In this document: positions 41,711 to 54,399 of the stretch, piece by piece
How positions within the stretch are numbered: the first letter of the stretch is position 1
How the letters are laid out: every line of letters starts with the position of its first letter
Assembly: GCA_964016885.1 (NCBI GenBank)
Contig: OZ024743.1
Coordinates: forward strand, 169,104,833-169,168,832
Direction: 5' to 3'
DNA length: 64,000 bases
DNA from: Eledone cirrhosa
Lineage: Eukaryota > Mollusca > Cephalopoda > Octopoda > Eledonidae
Notes under the pieces: generated by a model
Told to the model about the DNA's origin: nothing
Seen by the model: only the letters and a program-made list of their open reading frames with translations
Databases searched by the model: none
Made by a program: the position numbers and the translations under genes

Positions 41711-44110
41711 AAGAAATATAGTGTCACCCGCGGAAAGGGCAGATCTGTGACAGTGTTAAGTGACTTCAACTGTTGTAGAACATAGTTTTTTTCATCCTGA
41801 GAAATGTCCTTGCAAAAGAGAGGAATTTTTTGCCCACAAATATAAAACATTATATTATATTGTAACTATAAGAAATTTCCACAATAGTTACTTTTAAAAA
41901 TTGTTATGATATTATACCATAAAGTTATCAAAACTAGACTGAACTCCCTAATATTTTTATAGATTTATTAATAACTAGCTGCAGTACTCGGTAATACCCG
42001 GGAAAGGTGGGGTTATTCGCAGTTCCCAGAGTGCGCCTGAAAATGCTAACGAACCTGGGTGCCCATACTGGATTTTCTACAGCAACCTTTGCTAGGTGTG
42101 TTTATGGCAGATAAATTTTTTGTGTGGAACTATTAATAGCTGTTTCAGTCATAAGTCCTTCTTCCATCCAGCTTTCTTCATTCAGAGTGAATAAGCTGGG
42201 GAAGTTTGAACTCGAAGATATCGAACTTATTCAACAAACTTATGTAAAGAATAGCAAACTTACTGCCTTAGAGCTCAAGAACAAACACAGAACAATTGAG
42301 GAAGTCATCGCAATTATTGAAAAAATTACAACCGAGTAAACATATACAGGTACTGTTCAGCGCCCTGTATATCACCCTTTGTAAAGCCCTTCGAATGACT
42401 GAAGCAATTCAATAAAAACACCCCGTTTTCCCCCTTTAGTAGACATAACCCGAGAAAAAATACCATAATAAGTCGGATTAACAATCAGAAGTGTTGGCCC
42501 TAAAGAGGGCCTTGTAATTCACTGTTGCACGGCTTGACTCCCATGGTGACATCAACGGTGGCTTTCACATGCAAATCCTCTCCAGGTCTTCTGTATGCTT
42601 TCAGTCTTGACACTAGCTCATGCAACGGAGATCCAGTTGGTGATGTGCAAATGATTAACCGCCTGATCGAGAGTGCCTATCGGAAAGTTATCGGCCTCTT
42701 CGCGGGTCTGGTCCTTGAACTGCTTCATGACGCGACGCCAAGAAGTTGCAGCTTACTGGGGAATCCGCCGGGAAAGGAAGAAGTAAAAGCATTGAGCTCA
42801 TCCTTTGTCAAAAGTATAGATTCACTAAACATTAACAATTATGTTTACAAACATATGGGTTTACACAAAGATTTACAAATACCTGATGACGCAGGACATA
42901 TAGACAAATAGGCTTAAAATAAGGGTTACAAACAGACAGATTTATGAATGCATGAAACAATTGATTGTGGTTGAGGATTATCAGTTTTGCAGAGCCTCTG
43001 GGTAAACAACATTATTGTCCTTGCCCTACAGAGCATAAATGAACAAATTATTTGGATTACCGACTCTTGAACAACCTAGTGTTAAGGTTGCAAGCAAAAA
43101 GACTGTTGTTTAAGTGAAAACGAATGGAATTACGTTTAAAAGGACAATTCGTATAATGTGAATTCAATAGGGGACGTTTATATACCAAGAACAATCTTCC
43201 CATGATCCGACACCTCGATATATCGACAAAATAAACTCATTTCTAATCAGTTGTTGCCTCGTTTTGGAGGACTGAGTTGTGGGAGGAGGAAGGTGAGTAA
43301 TGAGTGTGTGTGTGTGTGGGGGGGGGGGGTTAACATAGAGTAGTAGTATCTCTTCTTCCCCCTCTCTCACTGAAACGTATTCTCTTTCCTCCTCCATTGT
43401 AAAAATGTCCCCAGGGGTTCCATTATGGATTTTTATTGAAATCCAATTAGCCAGTCCTATTTCTGAATATTAGCTTAATATGTGTGGATCAGATCACTGG
43501 TGTAGGCGCCAACTGGTTATACACAGATACAAAGATACACAGACAAAAATTGCCATTTATATAGTAGATATTAAGGTTAAAATGCAGTTAATATCTGTCA
43601 TTATTAAAAAATCATGCGATTTTATGTTAAAAAATTGTCATGTTGATAAGCTATCTTTTAATAATTTATTACATTAAAGAAATACACATTCTCTCTAAAA
43701 CAAATTTAGTTTCATTTAGTAACTTATTGAATTTAGTGTGGTAAGGATTGTCCGTAAAATACTGTTATGATTACGCGACAAAATAAGTTAGGTACCCACT
43801 GCTCTTGTGTGTGTGTGTGTCTATTTTTCTTTTAATACTTTCAGTCATATGTTGGGGCACAGACTTAATTGAGTCCATCATATCGAACTTAGTACTTTAA
43901 CTTTTTTTCCGAATTGCTCGGTTACGAGACATAAACACCGATATATAGAAGAGGACAAAGAAAAAGGAAAATGCAAAATTAATAAAAAAAATTCTCGTTC
44001 ATGAGGTTTAGAAGATGTAAGGGAAATAACTCCGAAATGTCAATTTTGAATAAGTTCCCTTGAAAAAATATTTTCTTGTGATTTAAACTGCGGTAAATTA
44101 GGCTGTAAAG
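41711..44110. other. Sequence without assigned genes
   Basis: Two short open frames (42124-42339 and 42525-42911, +) show no family signature. 41962-42000 has ACTAGCTGCAGTACTCGGTA, which resembles the end of a dispersed invertebrate repeat. 43302-43330 is a GT/G run. Nothing else was recognised. Confidence 0.4.
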
Positions 44111-44114
44111 TAAA

Positions 44115-44257
44115 TGACTGGTACTTTATTTCATTGATTCCTGGAAGGATTAAAGGCAAAGTTGACCTCGGTGAAATTTGAATTCGGAATGTAAAGAGGT
44201 TATACAAATTCCGCATGACATTTAGACGTACTATCAATTCTGCCAATCCATTCTTTT
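44115..44257 (-). mobile_element. Old, degenerate SINE
   Basis: Minus-strand SINE recognisable from ACTGGTACTTTATTTCATTG, GGCAAAGTTGACCTCGGTG and CTGCCAATCCA. It has more substitutions than the other copies. Confidence 0.75.
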
Positions 44258-44922
44258 ATTTACCACAGGTGATGCATGAAGAGATTAACGGTGAGGTTTT
44301 TCGCAGAATCAATTATGAACAAATAAATAAAAGAAAACAAACTCGTATTGAAAACAAAAGTATACAAAAGGATTGAAATGTGAACGTTCCAATAAGGAAA
44401 CCGCTATCCCTACCTAAGGCTAATGAGTAACTCCACAGATCCAGGATTACCTTCCTTATTGTGTTCTCTGACCAACAGGTACTTGCTGAAATTAGTCCCA
44501 TTCATATAAGTCATACTCAGCACTCTGACTCACCTTTCTGCAAATTCACTGGAGGCAGCAACTTCCTCACCACTTTCTATTCGCGTTGATGAGGGCGTAA
44601 CTATCTCCACTCCTTTCAAGCTTGTCCCCCATAAAATCTTCTTTGTTATGGCCACCAGAAGGAAACGGAGTGATCATCCTCACTTTAGCTGTGGCTTATA
44701 GTTGGATCAGTCCTGCACATCACAACTTTTTAGCATAACTGTTCAAGCCAGCCATATACGAACAATGAATGAGTGCAATTAGAATGGTTCTGCTGATCTG
44801 CACGAATCTGGGACAGGTCCGGCTGCTATAGACGAAGAATTTCTTGAAGTTGTCTATAAAGCCAAGGCTGATAATCCTCTCGAATAGACTAATTGATTCT
44901 CGTCGATTAAGAGATTCTTCTC

Positions 44923-45068
44923 AAGAAAGTCGTAGTTCTTACCCTCCACTAACCCTCTATAGAAAGTCGCTGCTTTTGCCCACCAGTAAACCTCTGTAGA
45001 AAGTCGTCGCACTTATCCACTACTAACCTTCTATAGAAAGTTGTCGTTCTTTTCCATAAACCCTCAAC
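44923..45068 (+). repeat. Minisatellite, about 45-bp unit, about 3.5 copies
   Basis: Units share CTATAGAAAGTCG followed by a T-rich part and CCAC(T)A(C)TAA(A)C. Copies are imperfect and directly adjacent, so this is not a CRISPR-like array. Confidence 0.7.
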
Positions 45069-45159
45069 AGAATGCAAGAGTTGGTGTAACTCGTCTGCTT
45101 TGTCCGAATGGTACAGGACTGAGGGTGCTTTTATGTCATTTTGGTCTGTGTTGGTCTAA

Positions 45160-45705
45160 GACATCAGCTCCATGAAATAGACTGTGAGGGAATATTCATG
45201 CCTTTCAAACGGAGCCCACATCTTCTCGTCCACCAGAAACTTCTACTGAGACATCTGTGAGAAGATGCTGGCAGTGGATGAATCTTCTGACCAGTGAAAC
45301 CCAACCTTTCCATTAGAAGCGAATGGGTAAGCTCTCCAGTTTGGTCCACAGCAAACAGGTGCATGACACGACGGTCTGGTGTAATTGATAACGAGGAGGT
45401 GATGTATACGTTCACTTCACCTGCTCAATTGTTCAGGGATAGTTTCCTCTCAGTCCATTTCTGGATAAGATTTAACACTCGCATCATAACTTCGCCGAAG
45501 TTCCTATTCACGTGGAGATCTGGTTCTAAACAGACTCCAAGCATCTTAAGTAGATCTTCGATGTACGACGCTGGCCGGCATGGTCTTTCCAAATCCGAGT
45601 TGCAAACTGGTAAATGTGTGTTATTTCTAGCAAGTCGGGTACTCTCATGTCCCCAATAATAGAGGAGGGGTGGAGGAGGCAATTTTTCTAGGTTATCTCC
45701 TTTGA
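45160..45705 (-). pseudogene. LINE reverse transcriptase fragment, post-palm region
   Basis: The frame at about 45660-45425 reads YIEDLLKMLGVCLEPDLHVNRN then VMMRVLNLIQKWTERKLSLNN, the pattern (rounds of NxxxV..RV..L...W..R.LSL) that follows the RT palm in several LINEs. A stop and a shift lead to EVNVYITSSLSITP in 45415-45164. No catalytic motif is left. The clade cannot be told from this. Confidence 0.5.
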
Positions 45706-45722
45706 TTTTTTTAAAGAACCAT

Positions 45723-45781
45723 AATAGGTGGATGGATGAATGGGTGGGTGAATGTGTGGATGGATGGGTAGATGTTTGGAT
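45723..45781 (+). repeat. (GGAT)n-like microsatellite
   Basis: GGATGGATGAATGGGTGGGT-type repeats. Confidence 0.85.
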
Positions 45782-46428
45782 GGTGTTGCAGTTGACAACC
45801 AAATTTGATCCATCTCAAATAGCTGGTCAGACAATTGTTTACAACTTAAGCAGTGTATATTTGCATGTCAACACAGGGAACTTCCACTCAATCATTCAAC
45901 ATGAAAGAAGAACCAGCCAGTTCTTCCTCAAAACACACCCTACAATCTTATATATTATAGTCGCAGATATCTCTAAAAGTACAGCTAGGCTGCGGCTGGA
46001 ATACTTTTGACCATATGTCCGCTCAATCAAAGTTGACCTGAGGCTAAACACTAACAGCAGCAGGCACATGAATCAACAATGGAGCCTCTACATGGTTAGT
46101 TGAACTGCAGAAAATAGCACAAATCAGATTAGACCTTTAACACAAAAATGAAAGGAAACATTAGAAAATGGTATGTTCACGGCTGGAATGTATTTGACAC
46201 CTCCCACCTTTACCAAAGCTAATTTGGGGCTAAAAACAACAAAAGCATAGAAGCCAACTTTGTCATTCGATCCACTAAAAACTGCAACCAAATTTCCCTC
46301 AATTCACAGCAACCCATTTTATATAACAAATACTCATCTAGAGCATCTTTGATCATAGGTGACATGCGACTGAATAACAACACCAGATATACATAAATAC
46401 GTTAAGCAGTAAACTGTACCTGGGAGAC
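45782..46428. other. No recognised feature
   Basis: Mixed-composition sequence. I see no gene or repeat signature. Confidence 0.4.
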
Positions 46429-46545
46429 ATGAATTGGCAGAGTCATTAGAGCAAAATGTATTGCAGTAATTTGTTCCAGTTCGATGCGCTTTGAGGTTAA
46501 CATTGCCTTTCAGCTTTTCGGGGTCAATTTAATTAGATGCTCATC
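46429..46545 (+). mobile_element. Degenerate SINE
   Basis: Head GAATTGGCAGAGTCATTAGAG, B-box-like GAGGTTAACATTGCCTTTCAG region and TTTTCGGGGTCAATTTAAT tail, much diverged. Confidence 0.7.
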
Positions 46546-46550
46546 TGGAG

Positions 46551-46640
46551 CAGTGGATTGGCGGAATTACTAGAACATCGGACGAGATTATTTGTGGTAT
46601 TTATTCCAGCTCTATAGGTTCTGAGTTCTTGTGTGCCACC
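46551..46640 (+). mobile_element. Degenerate SINE head
   Basis: Starts CAGTGGATTGGCGGAATTAC right behind the previous SINE and stops after GTTCTGAGTTC, so the 3' tail is missing. Confidence 0.65.
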
Positions 46641-46710
46641 TGATTTAACACCACCGCTAGGTTCCAGGTTTATCTGCCACCTGGTTTAACACCACCGCCA
46701 GGTTCCAGGG
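46634..46710 (+). repeat. Two-copy tandem repeat, about 40 bp
   Basis: TGCCACCTG(A/G)TTTAACACCACCGC followed by (T/C)AGGTTCCAGG, twice. Confidence 0.75.
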
Positions 46711-47560
46711 TGCTTGTAGTTAAGTTCAGTCTATTTCAAACATCTTGCTGTGTCTCCCTTTTGTCCATCAATTTCGAAGGCCCTGAAAATATGAAAGAGT
46801 CGTGGTAGTCCTTCCCTGACTAAATAGTAAAAGTTAAAAATAAGAATACATATGCATTTCACATAACATACTCACACGAGTACTTCCTTTGTCAAAATCA
46901 CATCTACAAAAGCATCACACCTTAGATAATGAGGCCACCAAGACGAGCTTTGGCAATTTATGGATCAAGGAGGCTATTCTTATCAACAGGTATACATCTA
47001 TGAATCTATGACTAACAACAGATCTGGATTACATGGTTATCACTAGCTACTGCGACTATGTTGTAGTGGTTTGGAGAGCCTCTTAGACATTTTCGGTTGC
47101 TCCTTCGGGATCTTGTACAAGGGGTGTATCTAGCATCCATTACAGATTGCAGCAATTGTTTTTCGTTTAGCGTTTAGGGTGTTCACATGGCTGGCAAAAA
47201 TGAGTTGTACCTATAGTTCAAAAGGCCAGCCTTGTCACATTGTGTCATGTAGAATCTCCCTGAGAAATACGTTAAGGGTACACGTATCTGTGGAATTATC
47301 AGTCACGTGCATGTTAATTTCACAAACAGGCTGTTCAGTTGTTCGATCACCTGGAACAACAAATAGTTGTTTTGTGGTGACCACCGAAAACAAGTGTTGG
47401 AAATGTTGCTCCATCTCTTGTGTTTGAAGCCGTTAACTTCTACCCCCTTTTTGGAAATTGTTTCGTATTGTTAATTCGATTACCTGTGTCACAACATTTG
47501 TGATTAACAGAGTAAAACTCGTTCCGTATTTAGTCTGTATCTCACTAGTAGGGAAGGCTA
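46711..47560. other. No recognised feature
   Basis: A cysteine-rich short open frame at 47179-47427 (+) has no family pattern. Nothing else is supported. Confidence 0.4.
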
Positions 47561-47561
47561 A

Positions 47562-47878
47562 TCTATTTATCTATCTATCTATTCATCTATCTAGTCATCT
47601 ATTCATTTATCCACCCATCCACTCTACCACCCATCCATTTATCCACTCAACCATCCATCTACCCATATATCCACCAATCCAACCATCCACCCACCCATCC
47701 ATCCACCAATTCACACATCCACCTATCCATCCACCCTCCTATCCATCCAACCACCCCTCTAACCAATAACCCACCCTCCCATCCACCCACCTATCCATAC
47801 AACCACCCATCCATCCACCCATCTACCCAGTCACCCACCCTCCCATCGTTCCACCCATCCATTTATCTATCTACATAA
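47562..47878 (+). repeat. (ATCT)n then (CATC)n tetranucleotide tract
   Basis: About 315 bp of ATCT/ATCC/CATC repeats with substitutions. Confidence 0.9.
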
Positions 47879-48812
47879 TCCTCTATAGAAACCCATTAGC
47901 ATACCTCGTTAGTGCGAGCCATTACGTGGTCGATGAATTTACTGAAATTGCAACTAGATTTCCATCAAATCTCATTGTATTGTTTTTTTTTTAAAGGACA
48001 CATTAAATAATATTTTAAGATCGGAATGCCATTAACGATCGATCTGTTTGATCAGGCTCGACGTGGGACTAAACAACCGCAACAAATACTTAGTGTGGTT
48101 GATGTGAGGATCGGTAGAGCGCTAATCCGATTCTTGTCGCAGACCATCACTAATCTTCCAATTCGAATAAAAGTATCTAATCAGTAACACATACAAGGTC
48201 TGTGGTCTGTAAAAAAAGTATCTTACCCTTGACTGGGGGGAATTGTGTATTTGTTAGTGTTCAATTATTAATTCTTTTCGAAGTAGTCCCGTTGTGTCTT
48301 CACATAGCCCAGCGATCTTTCCAGTGTTGATACAGCTTTGTTTCCCTGTCGTCCCTGTACATCTGCGTCTCATCATCAGTTGTCACGGTATTTAGGGACT
48401 CAGTATTGGCAGGATTGGGTGAAATAAAAATGTGATAGCAACTGATACATGTAATGAGCTCGCCAAAATCACATATGTGCATGAATGTATGCAGCTTAAC
48501 TCTACACAGTTCTGTATCCTTTTTCAACATAATTAATATTACACTTGGTTTAACCCATCTAAAAGTTTGACATGTTCTTTGCTATTAGAAACAAATAATT
48601 ACGTTTGCACCGAGTGCTTGCGAATAAATATGATTGGGTGTATTTAATTGAAACAACGAGGTATTTGAAATACAGTAATGAATTATCTTAATTTACTTTA
48701 ATGATTTTACTAAGTGCTTCGCAGTATAAGTATGTATGTATGGATACATACATACATCAGCAGAAAAAACACAGTTACATAAGACGAACAGACAGATGCT
48801 GTGTTCCTGATA
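47879..48812. other. No supported gene
   Basis: 48108-48175 has a faint tRNA-like head (GGATCGGTAGAGCGC) and AATTCGAAT, too weak to call. 48300-48530 (-) is an open frame of unknown meaning. Confidence 0.35.
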
Positions 48813-48816
48813 CTAT

Positions 48817-49250
48817 TTTAGCAGTATTAGTTATAGATGAGGCGGTGGATTGGCAGTATCGGTAGAGGGTCGGAAGCCATGCTTTCCAGCATAGTTACGT
48901 CCCTTTACGATCTGAGTTCAAATCCCGCCGGGGTTGACTTTGCCTTTCATCCTTACGGGGTCGATAAAATAAAGTACCAGTAATGCACTGAGTAATTGCT
49001 GGCCTTGTGCCTAAAGTAGAAACAATTAGTTATAGATGTTATTGTGATACGAGTGACATAATAATGATTTCAACAGCAGAAATTAGAGATGAAATATATG
49101 TTTATTTTTGATGTAGCACAAACAATGGTGTGGTACAGAGGCTGGTTTCTGGCGTGTGATCAGTCGGCTTTTCAGTGGCTGTCTGTTTTTTTCTTTCTCG
49201 CGTTCTCAACCAGCGTTGTTCTATCAAGAGGCGTGAGGCGTCTTACTACA
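48817..49250 (-). repeat. Gypsy-3 3' LTR (with SINE)
   Basis: Minus-strand start TGTAGTAAGACGCC at 49250, end GCTAAA at 48817. Its middle and end resemble the B-type LTR (for example GCAGAAATTAGAGATGAAAT on the plus strand). Confidence 0.85.
48840..49025 (+). mobile_element. SINE in the Gypsy-3 3' LTR
   Basis: Complete octopus-type SINE with a perfect 13-bp duplication TTAGTTATAGATG (48827-48839 and 49026-49038). The 5' LTR lacks it, so it inserted after Gypsy-3. Confidence 0.93.
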
Positions 49251-49262
49251 GTATCCCCTGCC
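49251..49262 (-). promoter_or_regulatory. Gypsy-3 polypurine tract
   Basis: Minus strand GGCAGGGGATAC before the 3' LTR, as in Gypsy-2. Confidence 0.65.
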
Positions 49263-49510
49263 AGATTTTCAAATTATCGAAAATCGATGTCATTACTCAC
49301 ATGTGGAGTAAGATGGCGAACAATGCAACAAGGGGGAGCTATTCGCTCTACCAAAAATTGAATCCAGAATAAGGATTTGAAAAATGTTAAAAAAAACAAA
49401 CAACATGCATGCATAAAAAAACAAGGCAAAGAAAAAGCAGGAACACAGAGGCAAAAAAAAGGTGCAGCTAACATAGTCTAAATATAGACGGTGCTGCAAA
49501 ATATTTTGGG

Positions 49511-50766
49511 TCAGTGGACCCTACGACCTGAACGGATCGTGGTCTTGTAACGTGGCGATGGTGGTGGTGTAGGGACAGGCGATGATGGTGGTTCAGGAAC
49601 AGGCGTTCGCTCAACAGGCAAATACGAAGGGGTTCGTGGATCAGGAACCACAGCGTCCGTGTCAAGGTGCGCCTGCTTAAGCCTGTCTATTGTAACTGTC
49701 TCCCTGGACCCCTTAATATCTAACGTGAAATGCTTAGCCGAGCGCGCTAAGACACGGTAAGGTCCAGTGTAAGGCTGTGTGAGCGGGGGCTTCACAGAAT
49801 CTTTCCTTACAAAGACATGCGTCCACGAGGCAATATCCCTCGGGACAGCAGTCTTGACAGTTTGTTTCCTAGTGTCCATTGGCGGCAAATCCTGGAAATA
49901 GGAGCGCAAACGGGACACGTAGGAAGCGTGATCTTGGGCATCAAGATCGATAGGAGAAAGCATTTGCCCGGGCAACGTCAGAGGGGCACCGTACAGTACT
50001 TCGGCCGGTGAAAATCCAAAGTCGACCTTCACCGTTGACCGAATCCCTAGTAGCACAATAGGGAGGTACTCGCTCCAATGCGCCGAGTCCATTGAGGCCA
50101 TTAAGGAGGCCTTCAGTTGTCGGTGAAAACGCTCCACCATACCATTCGAAGCGGGGTGGTACGCCGTAGTTCTAATGCGTTTAGCACCAATTAATTTTGA
50201 CAGCTCGAGGAAAAGGCTCGACTCGAACTGTCGTCCACGGTCGGTAGTTACTGTGGATGGAACTCCATAACGAGAGATCCATCCAGACACAAAGCACGTG
50301 CTGTTGTCTCCGCGGTGATGTTTTTCAAGGGGATGGCCTCAGGCCATCTCGAAAAACGGTCAATGACGGTCAGCAGATAAGAAAAACCGTCGCTGACAGG
50401 CCAAGGTCCCACTATGTCAATATGAATATGTGAAAAACGCGCATCTGGATTAGCAAACGTACCCAGGGGAGCCTTGACGTGTCGATGGACCTTTGATCTC
50501 TGGCAAGCGACGCAGGAACGGCACCAAGCAGCAATTTCACGCCTCATATTTGGCCAGAAAAATCTAGCTGATATGAGCTTTGCTGTGGCAGAAGATCCTG
50601 GATGCGAGATACTATGTACTGCCAGAAACACGGTCCGACGATGATTCTCTGGAACGAAGGGTATAGGCACGTCGAAAGAGACGTCGCAGAGAATTTGGCC
50701 AACTGCAGTCGACAGAGGCAAGTATTTCATCTCGCAATTCGCAAACTCAGGCGATGTAACATCCAA
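49511..50766 (-). pseudogene. Gypsy-3 integrase
   Basis: HPGSSATAKLISARFFWPN and CRSCVACQRSK (HHCC finger), HIDIVGPWPVS, then a frameshift near 50285 (TARALC...), then [13 protein letters not shown] and [15 protein letters not shown]. The C-terminal domain has [13 protein letters not shown] and [12 protein letters not shown], ending [10 protein letters not shown] at 49511. All catalytic residues are visible. It is preceded by an in-frame TGA at 50767-50769, also present in Gypsy-2. Confidence 0.87.
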
Positions 50767-52672
50767 TCACTCAAGGGGAGGCTGATCCACAGCCAAACGA
50801 GTCAGATCTATGTCAGAGGATGACGAGATTGCTGTCACGGGTAAGCGGGACAAAGCATCGGCCGCTGTATTTAGTGAACCCGGAATGTGCTGGATATCAC
50901 TCGTATATTGCGAGATGAAATCAAGGTGTCTCGTCTCTCTGGGCGAGTATTTATCAGCCTTCGCTCTCAAAGCAAAAGTCAATGGTTTATGGTCAGTGAG
51001 GATAGTAAATTGTCTACCCTCTAGCACATGTGAAAAATGTTTCACGGCCAAATAGATGGCTAAAAGCTCTCTTCCAAAGGTGCTGTAGCGCGTCTCAGCA
51101 GGTTTCAGCTTTCTGGAAAAAAAACTCCAGCGGTTGCTGGTAACCATTGATGTTTTGCTGTAGTACTGCGCCCACAGCGATATCCGATGCATCAACACAA
51201 AGCGTTAGCTTTGCACCGGGTACCGGGTGAGTCAGTAACGAAGCATTAGCCAAAGCAGTTTTGGCGTGCTGAAAATCAGCAAGTTGAGTGTCTGTCAAAG
51301 AAATATCTTTGTTCTTCCTCCGACAATTTTTCAAAATTTCTGTCACGGAGAAAAGCAATTTTGCACAATTTGGCACGAAACGCCTATAAAAGTTAATCAG
51401 ACCTAAGAACTGGCGTAACTGACGTAGTGACGTCGGTGGAGGCAAATCGTCTATGACCTTAACTCGCTCAGGCCGGGGTCGAATACCGTCAGCATCGATG
51501 ACGTGACCCAAGAAAGTCAGTGACTCAGCACCAAAAACACATTTGGGTGCATTAAGCTGCACGTTATACGCCTTCAATCGGTGGAAAAGAAGATTCAAAT
51601 GGTGCGTATGTTGCTCTTGAGAAGAACTAGCAATGAGCAGGTCGTCAATATAGGTATAGACGAAATCGAGGCTGCGAGTAACCTCATCCATAAACCGCTG
51701 AAAAGTACTAGCGGCATTCCTTAATCCGAACGGCATAGTCAAAAACTCGAATGACCCAAATGGCGTAACTATAGCCGTTTTAGGAATGTCATTTTTATGG
51801 ACAGGAATTTGATGGTACGCACGAATTAAATCTAGTTTGGAGAATACCTTGCATCCCTGCAACGAAGACGCAAAGTCTTGCAGATGAGGGATAGGATAAC
51901 GGTCCGGTTCCGTCATTGAATTTAAACATCGATAATCTCCAGTAGGTCTCCAATCGCCAGTCGCTTTCGGTACCATGTGTAATGGTGACGCCCTCGGGCT
52001 CGTGGACGGACGAATAATCCCCAACTGCAGCATATGATCAAACTCTGATCGTGCTGCTTTGAGTTTGTCCGGAGGCAAGCGACGAGGACGAGAAATAACG
52101 GGAGCACCAGTTGTAGTTATGAAGTGCTCCGTGGTATGAGTTGGCTCATCAACTCGAAAATTTCCCTGAGTCAGTTGCGGGAACGAGTTCAACAACGCAT
52201 GGTAAGTATCGCCGGTGTTAGCAAGAAAAAAGGTCGGGCTAACCGTTGGAACTCCTGCTGCCTTGCCAACAACAGAAAAACCAGTGATGTCATCAATTAG
52301 GCGTTTACGACGGAGGTCCACCGTCAATGAAAAATGGTGGAGAAAATCCGCGCCTAGAATCGGATACGGCAAGGCAGCGACAGTAAAAATCCATTTAAAC
52401 TCACGCTGCAGATTACGGAACTGCAAAGGTAGCGAGATTTGTCCGAAGGTTCGAATCGGCGAACAATTTACTGCCTGCAACTCAATAGGTGACTCAGGGA
52501 GAGTCTCCTTCATACAACACACAGGCCATATTGAACAAGCTGCACCTGTGTCAACCAGAAAGGCTCTACCTGATAGCAGGTCCTCAATAAAAAAGTGGCG
52601 GTTGGATGATGTTTCGCAGAGCGCACTATCCGCCGTTAGTGACTCTGGTCGTCGTTTCCCTTGTAAGCACAA
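50767..52672 (-). pseudogene. Gypsy-3 protease, reverse transcriptase and RNase H
   Basis: An uninterrupted 525-codon frame at 52672-51095 has protease ([24 protein letters not shown]), the complete RT with [19 protein letters not shown] and [12 protein letters not shown], and the start of RNase H ([15 protein letters not shown]). A one-base shift near 51115 (in an A/T run by the [14 protein letters not shown] motif) moves RNase H to 51198-50767, with TDHKPLTFAL and NTAADALSR. This is the best preserved pol of the window. The frame starts in a different phase from gag, as expected for a separately expressed or frameshifted pol. Confidence 0.88.
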
Positions 52673-53411
52673 GGAGGCCTACAACGGGCGGCTTTGTCAC
52701 CATATTTGTCATGGTAATAAAAATATGATAGATTTCAAGATTTGGAACGGCTACGGCGCCGAGGAGTTGAATAAGATCGTGAGCGGCTCCTCTGCCGTCC
52801 AAAAGACCTGAGTTCCTGGCACAACTCCGCCATTTGACGAGTCATGGCTTCCATAGTTTTGACCAACTTCTCATCACTCGCTGATGAGCGCGATTGAGGA
52901 AGATAAGAGGAAGCAACGTACTTTTGCTTCGAAGTGTCTCTCTTCGTCACTTCTACTATTTTGTCGGCAGAGACAGCAATGTGGTCGAGTGTGTTTAACT
53001 CTAGCATATGGGCTAGGATCGCCTGTACCTCTTGAGGTAGGCGAGAGAAGAACAATTGCTTCAGGAAAGGGCTATCCTGATCTTGGGAATCACTCAATTC
53101 ACGCAAATGCCGGAGAAAAGCGGTAGCGGTTCTCTCACCTAATCGTTCGTCCTCGATAAATGACCGAAAACGACTCTCTACCGATTTACAGTTCCTTCTC
53201 AAGATCTCACCTTTTAAAGAATCATACGTTAAGTCAGAGGGGGGTCTGTAATTAGGTCTTGGACCGAATCTGCTAAATTAGGGGGAAGTCCGCTAATCAA
53301 GACAGCGAGGCGCTGGTCAGACTCGGTCTTACAGACCGTAAAATACGCCTGTAGCTGGGCGAACCACAGCTTAGGGTTTCCGGTAAAGGTGGGCAAATGT
53401 GGCGTATTCAT
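52625..53411 (-). pseudogene. Gypsy-3 gag copy b
   Basis: ATG at 53411-53409 (NTPHLPTFTGNPKLWFAQLQ). It has the same C6 frameshift, the same TGA after RSRSKS (52735-52737) and the same Cys-to-Phe change in the knuckle as Gypsy-2 gag, with only a few differences otherwise. It is preceded by the same leader stretch (AAGGGGACAGACGTTGAAGG, about 53603) as in Gypsy-2. Confidence 0.85.
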
Positions 53412-53621
53412 TGTGAAACGACTAAAAAAAAATAGAAACAGCAATTAATGTTCCCTCGTACAGGGAAAAGTAAACACCCAAAATGGAAAAAAAGATCAAC
53501 GGTCAAAAAGAAACAGACATTCAAAACATTAGGAAATAGCAAAAATACATAAAGTACATATATGTTTTTAAAAAAATTTGTTTTTCCTTCAACGTCTGTC
53601 CCCTTGTGACTCTGGTCACCG

Positions 53622-54399
53622 TTAGTGACTCTGGTCGTCTTTTCCCTCGTAAACACAAGGAGGCCTACAATGGGCGGCTTTTTTACCATATCTGTCATGG
53701 TAATAACAATATGGTGTTTCTGGTGTGTTGGAAGGACTACGGTGGCGAGGAGTTGAATAACGTCGTGAGCGGCTCCTCTGCCGTCCAAAAGACCTGAATT
53801 CCTGGCACAACTCCGCCATTTGACGAGTCATGGCTTCCATTGTGGTGATTAATTTGTCATCAGACGCTGATGAGCATGATTGAGGAAGAGAAGAGGAAGC
53901 AACGTACTTTGGCTTCGAAGTGTCTCTCTTCGTCACTTCTACAATTTTGTCAGCAGAGACAGCAGTGTGATCAAGGGTATTTACCTCTAGCATATGGGCT
54001 AGGATCGCCTGTACCTCTTCAGGTAGGTGAGAGAAGAACAATTGCTTCAGGAAAGGGCTATCCTGATCTTGGGAATCGCTCAAATCCCGCAAATGCCGGA
54101 GAAAAGCGGTAGGGGTTCTGTCATCTAATCGTTCGGCCTCGATCAATGACCGAAAACGACTCTCTACCGACTTACAATTCCTCCTCAAAATCTCGCTCTT
54201 CAAAGACTCATACGTTAAGTCAGAGGGGGGTGTCTGTAATTAGGTCTTGGACCGAATCTGCTAGATTAGGGGGAAATCCGCTAATCAGTACAGCGAGGCG
54301 CTGGTCAGATTTGGTCTTACAGACCGTAAAATACGCCTGTAACTGGGCAAACCACATCTTGGGTTTTCCAGTAAAGGCGGGCAAATGTGGCACATTCAT
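53622..54399 (-). pseudogene. Gypsy-3 gag copy a
   Basis: ATG at 54399-54397 (NVPHLPAFTGKPKMWFAQLQ). There is a C6 run after GACA that also breaks the frame, then RRNCKSVESRFRSLIEAERL and an intact knuckle YCYYHDRYGKKAAHCRPPC, ending at 53622. It differs from copy b at many residues, so the two are not a recent duplication. A second leader follows it before copy b. Confidence 0.85.

Noticed and set aside
42525..42911. 128-codon frame as a host gene
   Set aside because: No recognised domain, exon signal or homology pattern. Left within unassigned sequence.
44923..45068. Possible CRISPR-like array
   Set aside because: The units are adjacent imperfect tandem copies without unique spacers, in a eukaryotic genome, so this is a minisatellite.
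48108..48175. tRNA-like segment with GGATCGGTAGAGCGC
   Set aside because: Only an A-box-like part and a weak B box are present. No acceptor stem was found.
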